From Euryarchaeota archaeon UBA23 (GTDB lineage Archaea > Thermoplasmatota > Poseidoniia > Poseidoniales > Thalassarchaeaceae), in assembly GCA_002498725.1 (NCBI GenBank), contig DAIJ01000027.1, positions 1 through 7,408 on the forward strand: a stretch of DNA of 7,408 bases, written 5' to 3'. Positions 7,173 to 7,408 of this stretch are shown piece by piece. Each line of letters opens with the position of its first letter. Position 1 is the first letter of the stretch. The notes beneath the pieces are model-generated. The model made no database searches. It worked only from the letters and a program-made list of their open reading frames with translations, and was not told where the DNA came from. Position numbers and translations under genes: made by a program.

Positions 7173-7230
7173 GGGAATGACGACGAGTGGGTAATCTGAT
7201 GGTTTTGATGACCAACTGGAGCACCGACCC
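7173..7230 (+). ncRNA. Intronic box C/D guide RNA targeting C34 and C39 of its own tRNA-Trp
   Basis: Directs 2'-O-methylation by the fibrillarin/Nop5/L7Ae complex. Elements: box C ATGACGA (7177-7183), D' CTGA (7196-7199), C' TTGATGA (7205-7211) and D CCGA (7224-7227). Spacers C to D' and C' to D are both exactly 12 nt, the archaeal norm. A short terminal stem GGG (7173-7175) with CCC (7228-7230) and a 3-nt bulge AAT complete the kink-turn. The D guide 7213-7222 pairs perfectly for 10 bp with 7160-7169; its fifth base upstream of D (7219) faces C34 (7163). The D' guide 7186-7193 pairs for 8 bp with 7279-7286 (one U-G); its fifth base (7191) faces C39 (7281). The tRNA-Trp intron of Haloferax volcanii guides Cm34 and Um39 in the same way. 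Boxes C and D each carry one departure from consensus. Confidence 0.88.
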
Positions 7231-7243
7231 TTCGCAAACCGAG

Positions 7244-7268
7244 AGCGTGCATCTGCCAGGTGCACGCT
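7244..7268 (+). other. Intron hairpin, 8-bp perfect stem
   Basis: AGCGTGCA (7244-7251) pairs perfectly with TGCACGCT (7261-7268), leaving a 9-nt loop (7252-7260). The hairpin lies between box D and the 3' splice site and is not needed for the box C/D fold. Bases 7253-7260 of the loop are complementary to 7144-7151 of the tRNA D-arm. It may help fold the precursor or simply space the splice sites; no function is established. Confidence 0.7.
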
Positions 7269-7317
7269 AAGCGGAAGATACCCGCTAATCTGGGTTCAAA
7301 TCCCAGTGCCCCCACCA

Positions 7318-7322
7318 TTTTT
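7318..7322 (+). terminator. T-run terminator of tRNA-Trp
   Basis: Five T residues follow the encoded CCA directly, the usual form of an archaeal intrinsic terminator after a tRNA gene. There is no hairpin beyond the tRNA itself. Confidence 0.5.
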
Positions 7323-7357
7323 AGCCTGATTTGAATGATTGTTATTGTTAAGTTGAT

Positions 7358-7372
7358 GAGGTGAAATAATTG
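7358..7372 (+). promoter_or_regulatory. Possible ribosome site and TTG start of a gene running off the right edge
   Basis: GAGGTGA (7358-7364) is a good match to the archaeal Shine-Dalgarno sequence and lies five bases before a TTG at 7370. The frame then stays open for 13 codons to the window end, reading (M)IKLKILILLNNY, which would suit the start of a signal peptide or membrane protein. The sequence is very AT-rich and the visible frame is too short to be sure. The rest of 7323-7408 shows no other feature. Confidence 0.22.
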
Positions 7373-7408
7373 ATTAAATTAAAAATATTAATTCTATTGA
7401 ATAATTAT

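Larger units (their letters stand above)
7167..7279 (+). other. tRNA-Trp intron (113 nt) between positions 37 and 38
   Basis: The boundaries are set by the mature tRNA fold. A bulge-helix-bulge for the splicing endonuclease can be drawn: anticodon-loop nucleotides 32-35 (7161-7164) face 7277-7274, giving C-G, U-A, C x A and C-G, so one of the four central pairs is a mismatch. The outer helix is short (7168-7170 with 7271-7273, U-G, G-C, C-G). The 5' part of the intron is a box C/D RNA, and the 3' part is a hairpin at 7244-7268. Confidence 0.88.
7129..7317 (+). tRNA. tRNA-Trp (anticodon CCA), intron-containing, CCA end encoded
   Basis: Exons are 7129-7166 and 7280-7317, giving a 76-nt mature tRNA. 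Acceptor stem GGGGGTA (7129-7135) pairs with TGCCCCC (7307-7313) with one G-U. The D-stem is GTAT (7138-7141) with GTAC (7151-7154), and the D-loop AACCTGGTA contains G18-G19. The anticodon stem is GCGGG (7156-7160) with CCCGC (7281-7285). The loop is C-T-C-C-A-G from exon 1 plus A38 from exon 2, so the anticodon is CCA at 7163-7165. The T-arm is CTGGG-TTCAAAT-CCCAG (7290-7306). A73 (7314) is as expected for archaeal Trp, and CCA is encoded at 7315-7317. The 113-nt intron sits at the standard 37/38 position. Confidence 0.95.

Noticed and set aside
7224..7242. Second CCGA at 7239-7242 as box D
   Set aside because: It would lengthen the C'-D spacer to 27 nt and lose the N+5 match to C34; CCGA at 7224-7227 gives 12 nt and the match.
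7007..7318. Minus-strand frame of 103 codons across the tRNA gene, with a G-A-L-G-F-E-P-R-L stretch
   Set aside because: It is the reverse strand of the tRNA-Trp T-arm and acceptor stem; this peptide is a well-known false translation of tRNA genes.
1..7408. CRISPR arrays, insertion sequences, integrase or attachment sites
   Set aside because: No regularly spaced repeats, no transposase or integrase motifs, and no duplicated tRNA 3' end were seen.

Overview
The window looks like a piece of an AT-rich archaeal chromosome. The best evidence is at its right end. There is a tRNA-Trp gene with an intron at the standard archaeal site (between positions 37 and 38), and that intron reads as a box C/D guide RNA directed at the anticodon arm of the same tRNA, an arrangement known from Euryarchaeota. 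Likely leaderless or near-leaderless starts behind TATA-like boxes and the large membrane/secreted proteins fit a marine group II (Poseidoniales)-like euryarchaeon. That placement is inference; nothing here fixes the lineage.

Layout, left to right. (1) The 3' part of a eukaryote-type (GSII) glutamine synthetase, cut by the window edge. (2) A D-amino-acid oxidase on the minus strand, converging on the synthetase with a 17-base overlap of the two 3' ends. The oxidase would release ammonia from D-amino acids and the synthetase would assimilate it. (3) A divergent 72-residue zinc-ribbon protein that may share a symmetric TATA element with the oxidase. (4) Three co-directional membrane-protein genes spaced by about 55 bases: a large PrsW-type intramembrane metalloprotease with an acidic insert that includes an EF-hand-like loop, a DUF92 (VTE6/TIGR00297-like) membrane protein, and a 775-residue exported chimera (signal peptide, beta-rich ectodomain, membrane hairpin, cysteine-less redoxin-like domain, C-terminal membrane block). 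The three may form an operon at the cell envelope, but their common purpose cannot be read from sequence. (5) The intron-bearing tRNA-Trp gene with its own promoter and T-run terminator, then AT-rich sequence to the edge.

The most interesting item is the tRNA-Trp intron (7167-7279). Boxes C, D', C' and D are present with exactly 12 nt between C and D' and between C' and D. The N+5 rule places the two guided 2'-O-methylations on C34 and C39. Both guide duplexes run across a splice junction, so they can form fully only on the unspliced precursor. A second hairpin in the intron has a loop that is complementary to the tRNA's own D-loop, which I do not recognise from the described systems.
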